This document shows positions 15,538-21,492 of a stretch of 21,492 nucleotides of DNA, one piece after another. Location: positions 1 to 21,492 of the forward strand of contig JAQGNA010000549.1 of the NCBI GenBank assembly GCA_028292075.1. The letters run 5' to 3'. The DNA comes from Rhodoferax sp. (lineage in GTDB: Bacteria; Pseudomonadota; Gammaproteobacteria; Burkholderiales; Burkholderiaceae). Positions within the stretch are counted from its first letter, which is position 1. Every line of letters begins with the position of its first letter. A model generated the notes under the pieces. That model saw nothing but the letters and a program-made list of their open reading frames with translations, was not told the DNA's origin and made no database searches. The position numbers and the translations under genes were made by a program.

Positions 15538-16056
15538 ATGGCACAGACCGGCCTGGCAAGAATTTGTTCCAAAGCGGGGCTGGCGATGATGCTGGGCGCC
15601 ACGCTGCTGCTCGGCGCATGCGACCAGCAACGCATCGACGAACTGGAGGAGGGCGTGGCCACCGAGGCCGATGTGCGCGCCCGCTTCGGCGAGCCAGAAA
15701 AGGTGTGGGACGCCCCCGGCGGCGGCCGCACCTTCGAATACAACCGCCAGCCCGCCGGCACCCAGAACTACATGATCACCATTGGCCCCGACGGCAAGAT
15801 GAGCGCCCTGCGGCAGGTGCTCACACCGGAGAACTTCGCCAGGGTCCAGCCCGGCATGATGATGGAAGACGTCCGCAAGATGCTGGGCAAGCCAATGAAG
15901 ATCACCACCTATGCGCTGAAAAAGGAAACCGATTACGACTGGCGCTACCGCCGCGACCAGCAGCAGCTGATCTTCTCGGTCACGTTCGACAACGACTACC
16001 GGGTGATCCGCACCGGGTCGGTGGTTGATTCGCAGGGGGATGGCGGGCATCGGTGA
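15538..16056 (+). CDS. bamE: BamE/SmpA/OmlA-type outer-membrane lipoprotein
   Basis: The 172-residue protein has a lipoprotein signal peptide ending LLLGAC (Cys 28). Two copies of the SmpA/OmlA-like fold follow: GVATEADVRARFGEPEKVW with R-T-F-E-Y, and VQPGMMMEDVRKMLGKPMKI with YDWRYRR. BamE is a small accessory subunit of the beta-barrel assembly machine, anchored in the outer membrane. Classical BamE has one such domain and about 110 residues, so this longer two-repeat form could be a paralogue with a related envelope role. GGGGGAG two bases before the ATG marks the start. Confidence 0.8.
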   Translation: MAQTGLARICSKAGLAMMLGATLLLGACDQQRIDELEEGVATEADVRARFGEPEKVWDAPGGGRTFEYNRQPAGTQNYMITIGPDGKMSALRQVLTPENFARVQPGMMMEDVRKMLGKPMKITTYALKKETDYDWRYRRDQQQLIFSVTFDNDYRVIRTGSVVDSQGDGGHR

Positions 16057-16331
16057 GGTGCATTGCCCGCGCTTCCGCATCTTGCCCGGCCGGGCCACCA
16101 CTGCGAGGCCGGCCGACTTCGACATGAGGCTGATGGGATGCGCGCAGCATCCGGCGACCACGGCGGACGCGCTCGCCTGCTGGTCGGCCCCTTCCTACGC
16201 CTCCACGCGCCGCGCACCGGCCCAGCCGTCGCGTTGGCCCGTGCACTCTGGTTTCAGCGGTTTCACTTTCCGCCAGCTTTGCCTGGCCGAGGGTTGAGAA
16301 GTCCGCTCAACCAGGACTGAAAGGAAGCGAG
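16057..16331. other. 275-bp gap between bamE and the glycine-rich gene
   Basis: Open frames here are short and do not read like proteins. The only clear element is AAGGAAGCGAG just before ATG 16332, the ribosome site of the next gene. I cannot assign a promoter or a terminator for the BamE-type gene. Confidence 0.5.
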
Positions 16332-17072
16332 ATGGCACAACGCGAAAACCAGAATTCGGGAAGTGGCGGCGAGGGTGGTGATGTTGGCGTCACCCGTAGC
16401 GTGAACGGCGGTCAACCCGCTGACGGCAGCCGCCAGACTGGTGGCGGCGGTTCCCAAGGTGGGCAGCACTCGCAATTCACGGACAACACGGATGACTTCG
16501 GCCCACACCAGCAGGGCGGTGTCTCTGCGCCGGGCGGCCCTGCGGCAACCACGGGTTCATCGGGTTACGGCGGGTATGGCGGCGGCAACATCGGTTCCGC
16601 CGGCGACCCAGGCCGTGGGAATGACCCCGGTTACGGCAGCGACGCGCCGGTGACCCGGGGAGACGGTGAAATCGGTGAAATCGGCGAAGGCGGCGAAGGC
16701 GGCGCCGGTAGTGAGCGGGGCGGCCAGCCCGGCCATGTCAATTCCGCCGAGGGTTCCTATGGGCGCTACGGTGCGATCAACGTCTATGGCGGGCAGAACG
16801 AACAGGAGCGCGCGGAAGGTCTGCGTTCCGACAATTCCCGTGGTGACTTCGAAGGCAATGGTGGGCAGGGCGGCCGGGGCGGCCCGACTGGCTTGTCAGG
16901 CCATGAGAACCAGGCCACCGCATCAGGCGCCGGGGCGGCTGGCAACGGCGCCATGACCCCCAGCGCATCGTCGGGCGCAGAACTGAAGGCGAGCAGCAGC
17001 GGTGCCAAGGCGCTTGGCAGCGACGGGGGCAACGGCAGCGGCGGGGCAGCCAAAGGCGGAGGCAGAACTTAG
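16332..17072 (+). CDS. Glycine-rich low-complexity protein of unknown function
   Basis: The 246-residue product is soluble and dominated by Gly, Ser, Asn, Gln, Glu and Asp (about 30% Gly in the first 50 residues), with no signal peptide, membrane segment or recognised domain. A run of four 9-bp units at 16665-16700 encodes GEIGEIGEGGEGG. A more ordered-looking patch occurs at YGRYGAINVYGGQNEQERAEGLR. The ribosome site AAGGAAGCGAG and the strong terminator after the stop support a real transcribed gene. The composition suggests a disordered, highly hydrated protein, perhaps related to stress or desiccation, but that is only a guess. Confidence 0.7.
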   Translation: MAQRENQNSGSGGEGGDVGVTRSVNGGQPADGSRQTGGGGSQGGQHSQFTDNTDDFGPHQQGGVSAPGGPAATTGSSGYGGYGGGNIGSAGDPGRGNDPGYGSDAPVTRGDGEIGEIGEGGEGGAGSERGGQPGHVNSAEGSYGRYGAINVYGGQNEQERAEGLRSDNSRGDFEGNGGQGGRGGPTGLSGHENQATASGAGAAGNGAMTPSASSGAELKASSSGAKALGSDGGNGSGGAAKGGGRT

Positions 17073-17092
17073 CGCTCGCGGCTCGCGCAACG

Positions 17093-17121
17093 AGAAAGGC
17101 CACCTTCGCGGTGGCCTTTCT
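17093..17121. terminator. Strong hairpin terminator, probably bidirectional
   Basis: A near-perfect 12-bp stem (AGAAAGGCCACC and its complement) closes on the loop TTCGC. The plus side ends CCTTTCTTGCTTTC and the minus side CCTTTCTCG. It lies 20 bases after the glycine-rich gene and 46 bases after the metG stop, so it can end both convergent transcripts. Confidence 0.85.
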
Positions 17122-17166
17122 TGCTTTCGTGCTGTCTGGCTCTCGGCACCGCAGCGCCGCCGCGGA

Positions 17167-19236
17167 TCAACGCACCCGCATGCCCGGTGTCGCGCCTTCG
17201 AAAGGCTCCAGCACGTGGATGCCAGGATGCGCCTTGTCGTCGCCATGGCTGGCGGCCAGCACCATGCCTTCGCTCACGCCGAACTTCATCTTGCGCGGTG
17301 CGAGGTTGGCCACCATGACGGTGAGCTTGCCAACCAACTGCTCGGGCTTGTAGGCGCTGGCAATGCCGCTGAACACATTGCGTTCGCGGCCCTCGCCCAC
17401 GTCGAGGGTCAGGCGCAGCAGCTTGGTCGAGCCTTCGACCGGTTCGCAGTTCACGATCTTCGCGATGCGCAGGTCGATCTTGGCGAAGTCGTCGATGGTG
17501 ATGAGCGGTGCGATCTCTTCGCCGCCGGGCAATGATGTCTGGCGCTGTTCGACAGGCGCGGGCGGTGCCTCGAACAGCGCGTCCAGCTGCTTGATGTCGA
17601 CACGCTGCATCAGGTGTTTGTATTCCCCGATCACATGGCCAAGGCGCAACGGCGCGGCGGCATCGCCTTGCTGCAGCGGCGCTACCTTTAGAAAGTTTTC
17701 AACTTCAGCCGCAAGCGCCGGCAACACGGGCTTGAGGTACAGCGTCAGCAGGCGAAAGGCCTCGATGCAGACCGAGCACACGTCGTGCAGGCGGGCACGC
17801 GCGTCCTCTTTCTTGGCGAGCTCCCAGGGCTTGTTGGCGTCCACATAGGCGTTCACGCGGTCGGCCAGTGCCATGACCTCGCGCAGGGCGCGAGCGGTGT
17901 CGCGCTGCTCGTAATAGCGCTGAACCGCCCCGGCCTCGAAGCGCAGTTCCTCAATCAGTGTGACACCGTCTTCGGACATGGCCCCCAGCGCACCGTCGAA
18001 GCGCTTGGCCAGGAAACCAGCCGCGCGGCTGGCAATGTTGACGTACTTGCCGATCAGGTCGCTGTTGACCCGCGCCATGAAATCCTCGGCGTTGAAATCG
18101 ATGTCCTCGTTCTTGCCATTCAGCTTGGCCGCCAGGTAATAGCGCAGCCATTCGGGGTTCATGCCCAGGCTCAGGTATTTCAGCGGATCGAGCCCGGTGC
18201 CGCGGCTCTTGCTCATCTTCTCGCCGTTGTTCACGGTGAGGAAGCCGTGCACGAACACCGAGTCCGGTGTCTTGCGGCCGCTGAACTTCAGCATGGCCGG
18301 CCAGAACAGCGTGTGGAAGGTGACGATGTCCTTGCCGATGAAGTGGTACTGCTCCAGCGCGGGGTTCGCCATGTAGGCCTCGTAGTCTTCGCCGCGTTGG
18401 TCCAGCAAGTTCTTGAGTGAGGCCAGGTAGCCCACCGGCGCGTCGAGCCAGACGTAGAAATACTTGCCAGGGGAATCGGGAATCTCGATGCCGAAGTAGG
18501 GCGCGTCGCGGCTGATGTCCCAGTCGCCCAGGCCTTCGCTGGTGCTGCCGTCCGCGTTGGTGCGCACGGTGAACCATTCCTTCACCTTGTTGGCCACCTC
18601 GGGCTGCAGCCGGCCGTCCTGCGTCCAGGCTTCCAGGAATTCGACGCATCGCGGGTCGGACAGTTGAAAGAACAAGTGCTCCGAGCTTTTCAGCTCAGGC
18701 TTGGCGCCCGACAGGGCCGAATACGGGTTGATCAGGTCGGTCGGCGCATAGACCTTGCCGCAGACCTCGCAATTGTCGCCGTACTGGTCCTTGGCATGGC
18801 AGTTGGGGCACTCGCCCTTGATGAAGCGGTCGGGCAGGAACATGTTCTTCTCGGGATCGAAGAACTGTTCGATGGTCTTGCTGGCAATCAGGCCGGCCGC
18901 CTTCAAATCGCGGTAGATCTGTTGCGCGAGCTGATGGTTCTCGGGTGCGTCGGTGCTGTGCCAGTTGTCGAAGGCAATGTGGAAGCCTTCCAGATACGGC
19001 TTGCGGCCGGCGGCGATGTCGGCCACGAACTGCTGCGGCGTCTTGCCGGCTTTTTCGGCGGCAATCATGATCGGCGCGCCATGCGTGTCGTCGGCCCCGA
19101 CAAAGTTCACCGCATGGCCCTGCATGCGCTGGTGCCGCACCCAGATGTCGGCCTGGATGTATTCCATGATGTGGCCGATGTGGAAATTGCCGTTGGCATA
19201 GGGCAGGGCGGTGGTGACGAAGATTTGGCGTGGCAT
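17167..19236 (-). CDS. metG: Methionyl-tRNA synthetase
   Basis: From ATG 19236 the protein has 689 residues and the full class I MetRS architecture. HIGH lies at residues 19-22 within [13 protein letters not shown], and a zinc knuckle CPNC...CEVC at about 145-162. KMSKS lies at 340-344, followed by an anticodon-binding helical domain. The C-terminal EMAP/tRBD-type tRNA-binding and dimerisation domain starts at [13 protein letters not shown]. It charges tRNA-Met in the cytoplasm and is essential. An upstream in-frame codon at 19260 would add eight residues, but the likely promoter places the transcript start there. Homologues begin at MPR(Q/R). Confidence 0.97.
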   Translation of the reverse strand: MPRQIFVTTALPYANGNFHIGHIMEYIQADIWVRHQRMQGHAVNFVGADDTHGAPIMIAAEKAGKTPQQFVADIAAGRKPYLEGFHIAFDNWHSTDAPENHQLAQQIYRDLKAAGLIASKTIEQFFDPEKNMFLPDRFIKGECPNCHAKDQYGDNCEVCGKVYAPTDLINPYSALSGAKPELKSSEHLFFQLSDPRCVEFLEAWTQDGRLQPEVANKVKEWFTVRTNADGSTSEGLGDWDISRDAPYFGIEIPDSPGKYFYVWLDAPVGYLASLKNLLDQRGEDYEAYMANPALEQYHFIGKDIVTFHTLFWPAMLKFSGRKTPDSVFVHGFLTVNNGEKMSKSRGTGLDPLKYLSLGMNPEWLRYYLAAKLNGKNEDIDFNAEDFMARVNSDLIGKYVNIASRAAGFLAKRFDGALGAMSEDGVTLIEELRFEAGAVQRYYEQRDTARALREVMALADRVNAYVDANKPWELAKKEDARARLHDVCSVCIEAFRLLTLYLKPVLPALAAEVENFLKVAPLQQGDAAAPLRLGHVIGEYKHLMQRVDIKQLDALFEAPPAPVEQRQTSLPGGEEIAPLITIDDFAKIDLRIAKIVNCEPVEGSTKLLRLTLDVGEGRERNVFSGIASAYKPEQLVGKLTVMVANLAPRKMKFGVSEGMVLAASHGDDKAHPGIHVLEPFEGATPGMRVR

Positions 19237-19266
19237 GGGGTAGCGGGCTTTCGGGGACAACCCGCA

Positions 19267-19293
19267 ATTTTAGACGTCGCACAGCATTGGCAA
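19267..19293 (-). promoter_or_regulatory. Candidate metG promoter
   Basis: On the minus strand TTGCCA (19288-19293) is followed after 15 bases by TAAAAT (19267-19272), which would start transcription about 24 bases before the metG ATG. The -10 box is good; the spacing is somewhat short. Confidence 0.45.
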
Positions 19294-19342
19294 GCCATGC
19301 AACAAAGGCACGTTTCCGGATGATTTAATTTGTATGCATGAG

Positions 19343-19348
19343 TACAAT
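19343..19348 (+). promoter_or_regulatory. Possible -10 box upstream of the first paralogue
   Basis: TACAAT (five of six consensus bases) lies 31 bases before ATG 19379 in the most AT-rich part of the segment. The matching -35 position (19320-19325) is poor. Confidence 0.3.
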
Positions 19349-19378
19349 TATTTTTTGCGGATGATGACGGGAGTTGTG

Positions 19379-19840
19379 ATGAAAATTTTCGGAATGGGCA
19401 TATTGGGCTTCTTCCTTGGCGCCCTCATGGCGCAGTCCACTCCCCATGCACATGGTCCCGGCGGTATAGGGACAATATTTGACATGGTCGTCGGGGCTTT
19501 CTTTGGTTGCGCTTTCGGATGCGCGGCCGGTTTGGTCTGGCAGCTCGCATCGGGGGGAAAAGATGCAGGGGGCAGCCACCCCGGTGTCGTGGCCGAGCAG
19601 TTGTATGACGTGGAAGCCAATCCTTACCAGCTTTCGCCGGTTCCACATACGGGCAAATGGACAGCGCGCCTCGATCCGCGACATTCGCAGGAACGGGCGT
19701 TTTCATCATGCGTTCGTTCGTTCGACCTTCTAAAGGGCGACGCGTTTCCCGACCCGAACACCATCCTGGCCGGCGTCGATGCGAGCAGCGTCCGGTGGGT
19801 GATGAGGCGGTCCGGCGTTACAGGCCAGCAAACGTCATGA
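19379..19840 (+). CDS. Small membrane protein of unknown function, paralogue A
   Basis: I do not recognise this family. The ATG at 19379 was chosen because GGGAG (19369-19373) lies five bases upstream and the protein then starts MKIFGMGILG, exactly as its neighbour starts MKIFGMLLLG. The product has 153 residues. It has two hydrophobic, Gly-rich segments (about residues 4-18 and 30-56) joined by a short HAHGPGG turn, a variable linker, and then a soluble C-terminal domain. That domain carries the motif GKWTARLD, H-x-QE-x-AFSSC-x-RSF and VDA-x-SVRW (residues 92-142). The C-terminal domain is shared with the next gene at 33 of 51 positions in a hand alignment. An upstream in-frame ATG at 19334 lacks a ribosome site and adds a sequence absent from the paralogue. 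Confidence 0.72.
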   Translation: MKIFGMGILGFFLGALMAQSTPHAHGPGGIGTIFDMVVGAFFGCAFGCAAGLVWQLASGGKDAGGSHPGVVAEQLYDVEANPYQLSPVPHTGKWTARLDPRHSQERAFSSCVRSFDLLKGDAFPDPNTILAGVDASSVRWVMRRSGVTGQQTS

Positions 19841-19919
19841 ACCGCTGCAACCAGTCCTCCGTGCGGCATCAGGCCTGGGGCAACCCATTTTTGGGCCAAT
19901 GGCAACAGTGGGAGCCGAG

Positions 19920-20375
19920 ATGAAGATTTTCGGAATGCTGTTGTTGGGCGTCATTCTTGGGGGCCAGTGGGGGGAGTCGCGGGGCCATGGGCCCGGCTTT
20001 TTCGGTGGACTTATTAACTTGCTACAGGGAGTGACTGTCGGCGGAAGGTTTGGGCTCGTGGTCGGCATCGTCTGGCATTTCGGACAGTCCGGGGCAGATG
20101 CTCCCAAACCCGAGTCAGGTGTTGGGGCCGCGCGGCTCGAAGACGGGAGAGGTACCCCCGACTACACGTTCCTTGTCCCCCAGACGGGCGAATGGACCGC
20201 AAGCCTCGACAAGGGTCATCCGCAGGAACCGGCGTTTTCGTCTTGCGAGCGTTCGTTCAGCCTTCGGAAGCATGACCTGTTTCCCCATCCCGGCACGATG
20301 ATGGCCGACGTCGATGCGCTGAGCGTCAGGTGGGAGATGGAGGGGTCCGATTCCCTAGGCTGGCAAATGCCGTGA
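19920..20375 (+). CDS. Small membrane protein of unknown function, paralogue B
   Basis: This is the second copy of the same unrecognised family: 151 residues from ATG 19920, with GGGAG (19910-19914) five bases upstream, the same spacing as in copy A. It keeps the MKIFGM start, two Gly-rich hydrophobic segments (about 4-16 and 26-56, with HGPGFFGG between), and the C-terminal GEWTASLD, HPQEPAFSSC-E-RSF, FPHPGT and VDALSVRW elements. The single Cys in AFSSC is in the same place in both copies. The two starts are 541 bases apart. The N-terminal linker between the halves has diverged freely while the C-terminal domain is conserved, which suggests selection on that domain. Function unknown. Confidence 0.7.
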   Translation: MKIFGMLLLGVILGGQWGESRGHGPGFFGGLINLLQGVTVGGRFGLVVGIVWHFGQSGADAPKPESGVGAARLEDGRGTPDYTFLVPQTGEWTASLDKGHPQEPAFSSCERSFSLRKHDLFPHPGTMMADVDALSVRWEMEGSDSLGWQMP

Positions 20376-20471
20376 TCCGCTTCAACCGGGCCCGGTACCA
20401 CGTCGAGTTGAGTGCGATAGCTGAAAATCTGAGCCGCTGTTACTGCCCGATGACGCCGCCCCCGAGGTCCG

Positions 20472-20671
20472 TCAGCGGCGCCATTGCTCCTCTGGAGCTC
20501 GAAAATGACGGGAAATTTGCATCCGCTGATGCGACATGCGAACGATGCCAATCGAGCCATGTGGTCCTGGTAGACGATGACATGTGGGCCCTCAAAACAC
20601 AGGCGTAAGGCGCCCGGGAGGCTCTTGTCAACGCGGCCAATTGCTGGATTGACGCCCAACTGCTGCAGGGC
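20472..20671 (-). pseudogene. parE: Decayed ParE/RelE-type toxin remnant
   Basis: The minus strand here reads as the middle and C-terminal parts of a ParE toxin in two frames. Frame one (20671 to about 20561) gives ALQQLGVNPAIGR, then VDKSLPGALR and GPHVIVYQDH. Frame two (20558 to the TGA at 20472-20474) gives GSIGIVRMSHQRMQISRHF and a short tail. Together these follow the ParE pattern (NPAIGR, PGLR, HVIFY, IVR-x-LHQRMD-x-x-RHL). One base appears missing at the junction near 20559-20560. The first 45 codons or so of a normal ParE, including the start and first helices, are absent. It cannot make a working toxin as read. Confidence 0.75.
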
Positions 20672-20834
20672 CAACCAGCACGGCCGATTGCCAGATCGCC
20701 GCACGCTGCTCTTCTGCTTGCATCCGAGGCAGGGCATCACGGGTCACTTCTGTGGCGTTTCCAGCAAAGCCGCTACTGACTTTGATCTTGATGAAGCCTT
20801 CCATTTCGGAGGGCAAATTGACGTGCATGCTCAT
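20628..20834 (-). CDS. parD: ParD-family antitoxin, C-terminally truncated
   Basis: From ATG 20834, with GGGGAG a few bases upstream, the frame reads MSMHVNLPSEMEGFIKIKV, then SSGFAGNATEVTRDALPRMQAEEQRAAIWQ. This is a typical ParD ribbon-helix-helix N-terminus (strand, two helices) that binds operator DNA as a dimer. After about residue 47 the sequence stops looking like ParD and runs out of frame through the parE remnant to TGA at 20628, giving 68 residues instead of about 80-95. The toxin-binding C-terminus is therefore lost. A Pro (ALPRM) sits in the second helix where Arg is usual, which may weaken folding. It might still make a DNA-binding fragment, or be a plain pseudogene. Confidence 0.72.
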   Translation of the reverse strand: MSMHVNLPSEMEGFIKIKVSSGFAGNATEVTRDALPRMQAEEQRAAIWQSAVLVGPAAVGRQSSNWPR

Positions 20835-20858
20835 CGTGCTCCCCTTCTTCATATCCAC

Positions 20859-20887
20859 AGAATATCCATCACATGGATATGAACCAA
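20859..20887 (-). promoter_or_regulatory. Candidate parD promoter with palindromic operator in its spacer
   Basis: On the minus strand TTGGTT (20882-20887) and TATTCT (20859-20864) are separated by exactly 17 bases. The perfect palindrome ATATCCAT-x3-ATGGATAT (20862-20880) covers nearly the whole spacer, and a third ATATCC half-site lies at 20851-20856. This is where an autorepressing ParD would bind. Confidence 0.55.
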
Positions 20888-21030
20888 GAAAATTACTTGT
20901 GCAGAAAGGTTCAAACGCCGTCATTGACCAAACCTCTTCTGATTCACGAGCAGGTGCCGGCCTTGACTCGACTTCACAAGTGATTTGTTTGGCACGGACT
21001 CGCTAGACTACAGGCCCTTCAGGAGAACCC
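20881..21030. other. Intergenic region between the parD remnant and mrp
   Basis: The plus strand carries the leader of mrp, ending in AGGAG (21021-21025) five bases before its ATG. TTGACT (20963-20968) and TTGTTT (20985-20990) are possible -35 elements, but no -10 stands out at the right distance. The outer boundary of the accessory segment probably lies in here, but I see no clear direct repeat. Confidence 0.4.
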
Positions 21031-21492
21031 ATGGCAGTCACCCAACAGCTCGTCCTCGACGCCCTCGCCGGCGTGGTCGACCCCAACACCGGCCGCGACT
21101 TCGTGTCGACCAAGGCCGTGCGCAACGTCAGGCTCGATGGCGGCCGGGTGGCGTTCGATGTCGAGCTGGGCTACCCGGCCAGGAGCCAGTGGCCGGCGCT
21201 GCGCGAGGCGATGGCCACAGCCGTCCGCGGCGTTGCGGGCGTGGAGGAAGTGACCGTCGGCATCCAGACCGTCGTCGTGCCGCACGCGGTACAGCGCGGC
21301 GTGCAGCTGCTGCCGGGCGTCAAGAACATCATCGCCGTGGCGTCCGGCAAGGGTGGCGTGGGCAAGAGCACCACCGCCGCCAACCTGGCGCTGGCTCTGG
21401 CCGCGGAGGGTGCCAGCGTGGGCCTGCTCGACGCCGACATCTACGGCCCGAGTCAGCCGATGATGATGGGCATCAGCGGCAAGCCTGAAAGC
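21031..21492 (+). CDS. apbC: Mrp/ApbC-type Fe-S cluster carrier ATPase, 3' end outside the window
   Basis: The frame starts at ATG 21031 after AGGAG and stays open to the window end (154 codons visible). The first 80 residues or so form the MIP18/DUF59-like domain ([17 protein letters not shown] and a [14 protein letters not shown] strand). The P-loop follows, with the deviant Walker [19 protein letters not shown] typical of Mrp/NBP35/MinD proteins, then [16 protein letters not shown]. Mrp/ApbC proteins bind and transfer Fe-S clusters in the cytoplasm. The CxxC cluster-binding motif expected near the C-terminus lies beyond the window. It is divergent from metG, the usual neighbour in related genomes as I recall them. 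Confidence 0.95.
   Translation, partial: MAVTQQLVLDALAGVVDPNTGRDFVSTKAVRNVRLDGGRVAFDVELGYPARSQWPALREAMATAVRGVAGVEEVTVGIQTVVVPHAVQRGVQLLPGVKNIIAVASGKGGVGKSTTAANLALALAAEGASVGLLDADIYGPSQPMMMGISGKPES

Noticed and set aside
14319..16028. Long plus-strand frame opposite scpA and DUF3460
   Set aside because: Its sequence is the GC-rich antisense of two well-recognised genes and ends inside the BamE-type gene; it resembles no protein.
16025..16297. Open frame across the end of bamE and the following gap
   Set aside because: No ribosome site, no family resemblance, and its composition looks like untranslated GC-rich DNA.
19330..19347. TTGTA/TACAA inverted repeat near the left edge of the accessory segment, considered as an attachment site
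   Set aside because: Only 5 bp per arm, and I found no matching sequence at the right edge near 20980-21030.
20372..20608. Plus-strand frame after paralogue B, with a GTG overlapping its stop (GTGA) and a CxxC motif
   Set aside because: It runs antisense through the ParE remnant, has no ribosome site at the right distance and matches no family; the ParE reading explains the DNA better.

Overview
The window looks like chromosomal DNA of a high-GC betaproteobacterium in the Burkholderiales, most likely Comamonadaceae or a close relative. This rests on the scpA/DUF3460 pair, the divergent metG and mrp/apbC genes at the right end, an OlsB-type acyltransferase coupled to an LpxH-like phosphoesterase, and the codon and GC character throughout. 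The family names come from reading translated sequence by eye; no search was run.

Layout. At 1-3579 (+) there are a 5'-truncated HupE/UreJ-type membrane protein, an alpha/beta hydrolase and a lipoprotein of the PQQ-dependent sorbosone/aldose dehydrogenase family. At 3629-7350 (-) there are a hemolysin III/PAQR-like membrane protein, a CorA-type Mg/Co channel, a periplasmic solute-binding protein and a transglutaminase-like protein. After a 445-bp stretch with no convincing gene comes a 784-residue exported adhesin-like protein (7796-10150, -) built from CshA-like, GEVED, two prealbumin/SpaA-like and one DUF11 domain. Two small plus-strand genes follow (a DUF3606 protein and an unknown), convergent with exonuclease III and a YvlD/holin-like membrane protein. 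At 12425-14300 (+) the olsB-like acyltransferase and the LpxH-like phosphoesterase form a tightly coupled pair that probably serves membrane-lipid synthesis. ScpA and DUF3460 (-) follow, then a BamE-type lipoprotein and a glycine-rich protein (+) ending at a strong hairpin terminator shared with metG (-). The window ends inside mrp/apbC (+), which is incomplete.

The most distinctive part is the roughly 1.7-kb segment between metG and mrp (about 19.3-21.0 kb). It is more AT-rich in places and looks accessory. It holds two tandem paralogous genes for small membrane proteins that I do not recognise (19379-19840 and 19920-20375). On the opposite strand lies a decayed ParDE toxin-antitoxin module. 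The ParD start and DNA-binding part survive, together with a palindromic operator sitting in the spacer of a plausible promoter. An internal deletion has fused the middle of parD to the middle of parE out of frame, and parE carries a further one-base frameshift. I see no tRNA, rRNA, CRISPR array, transposase or intact mobile element.
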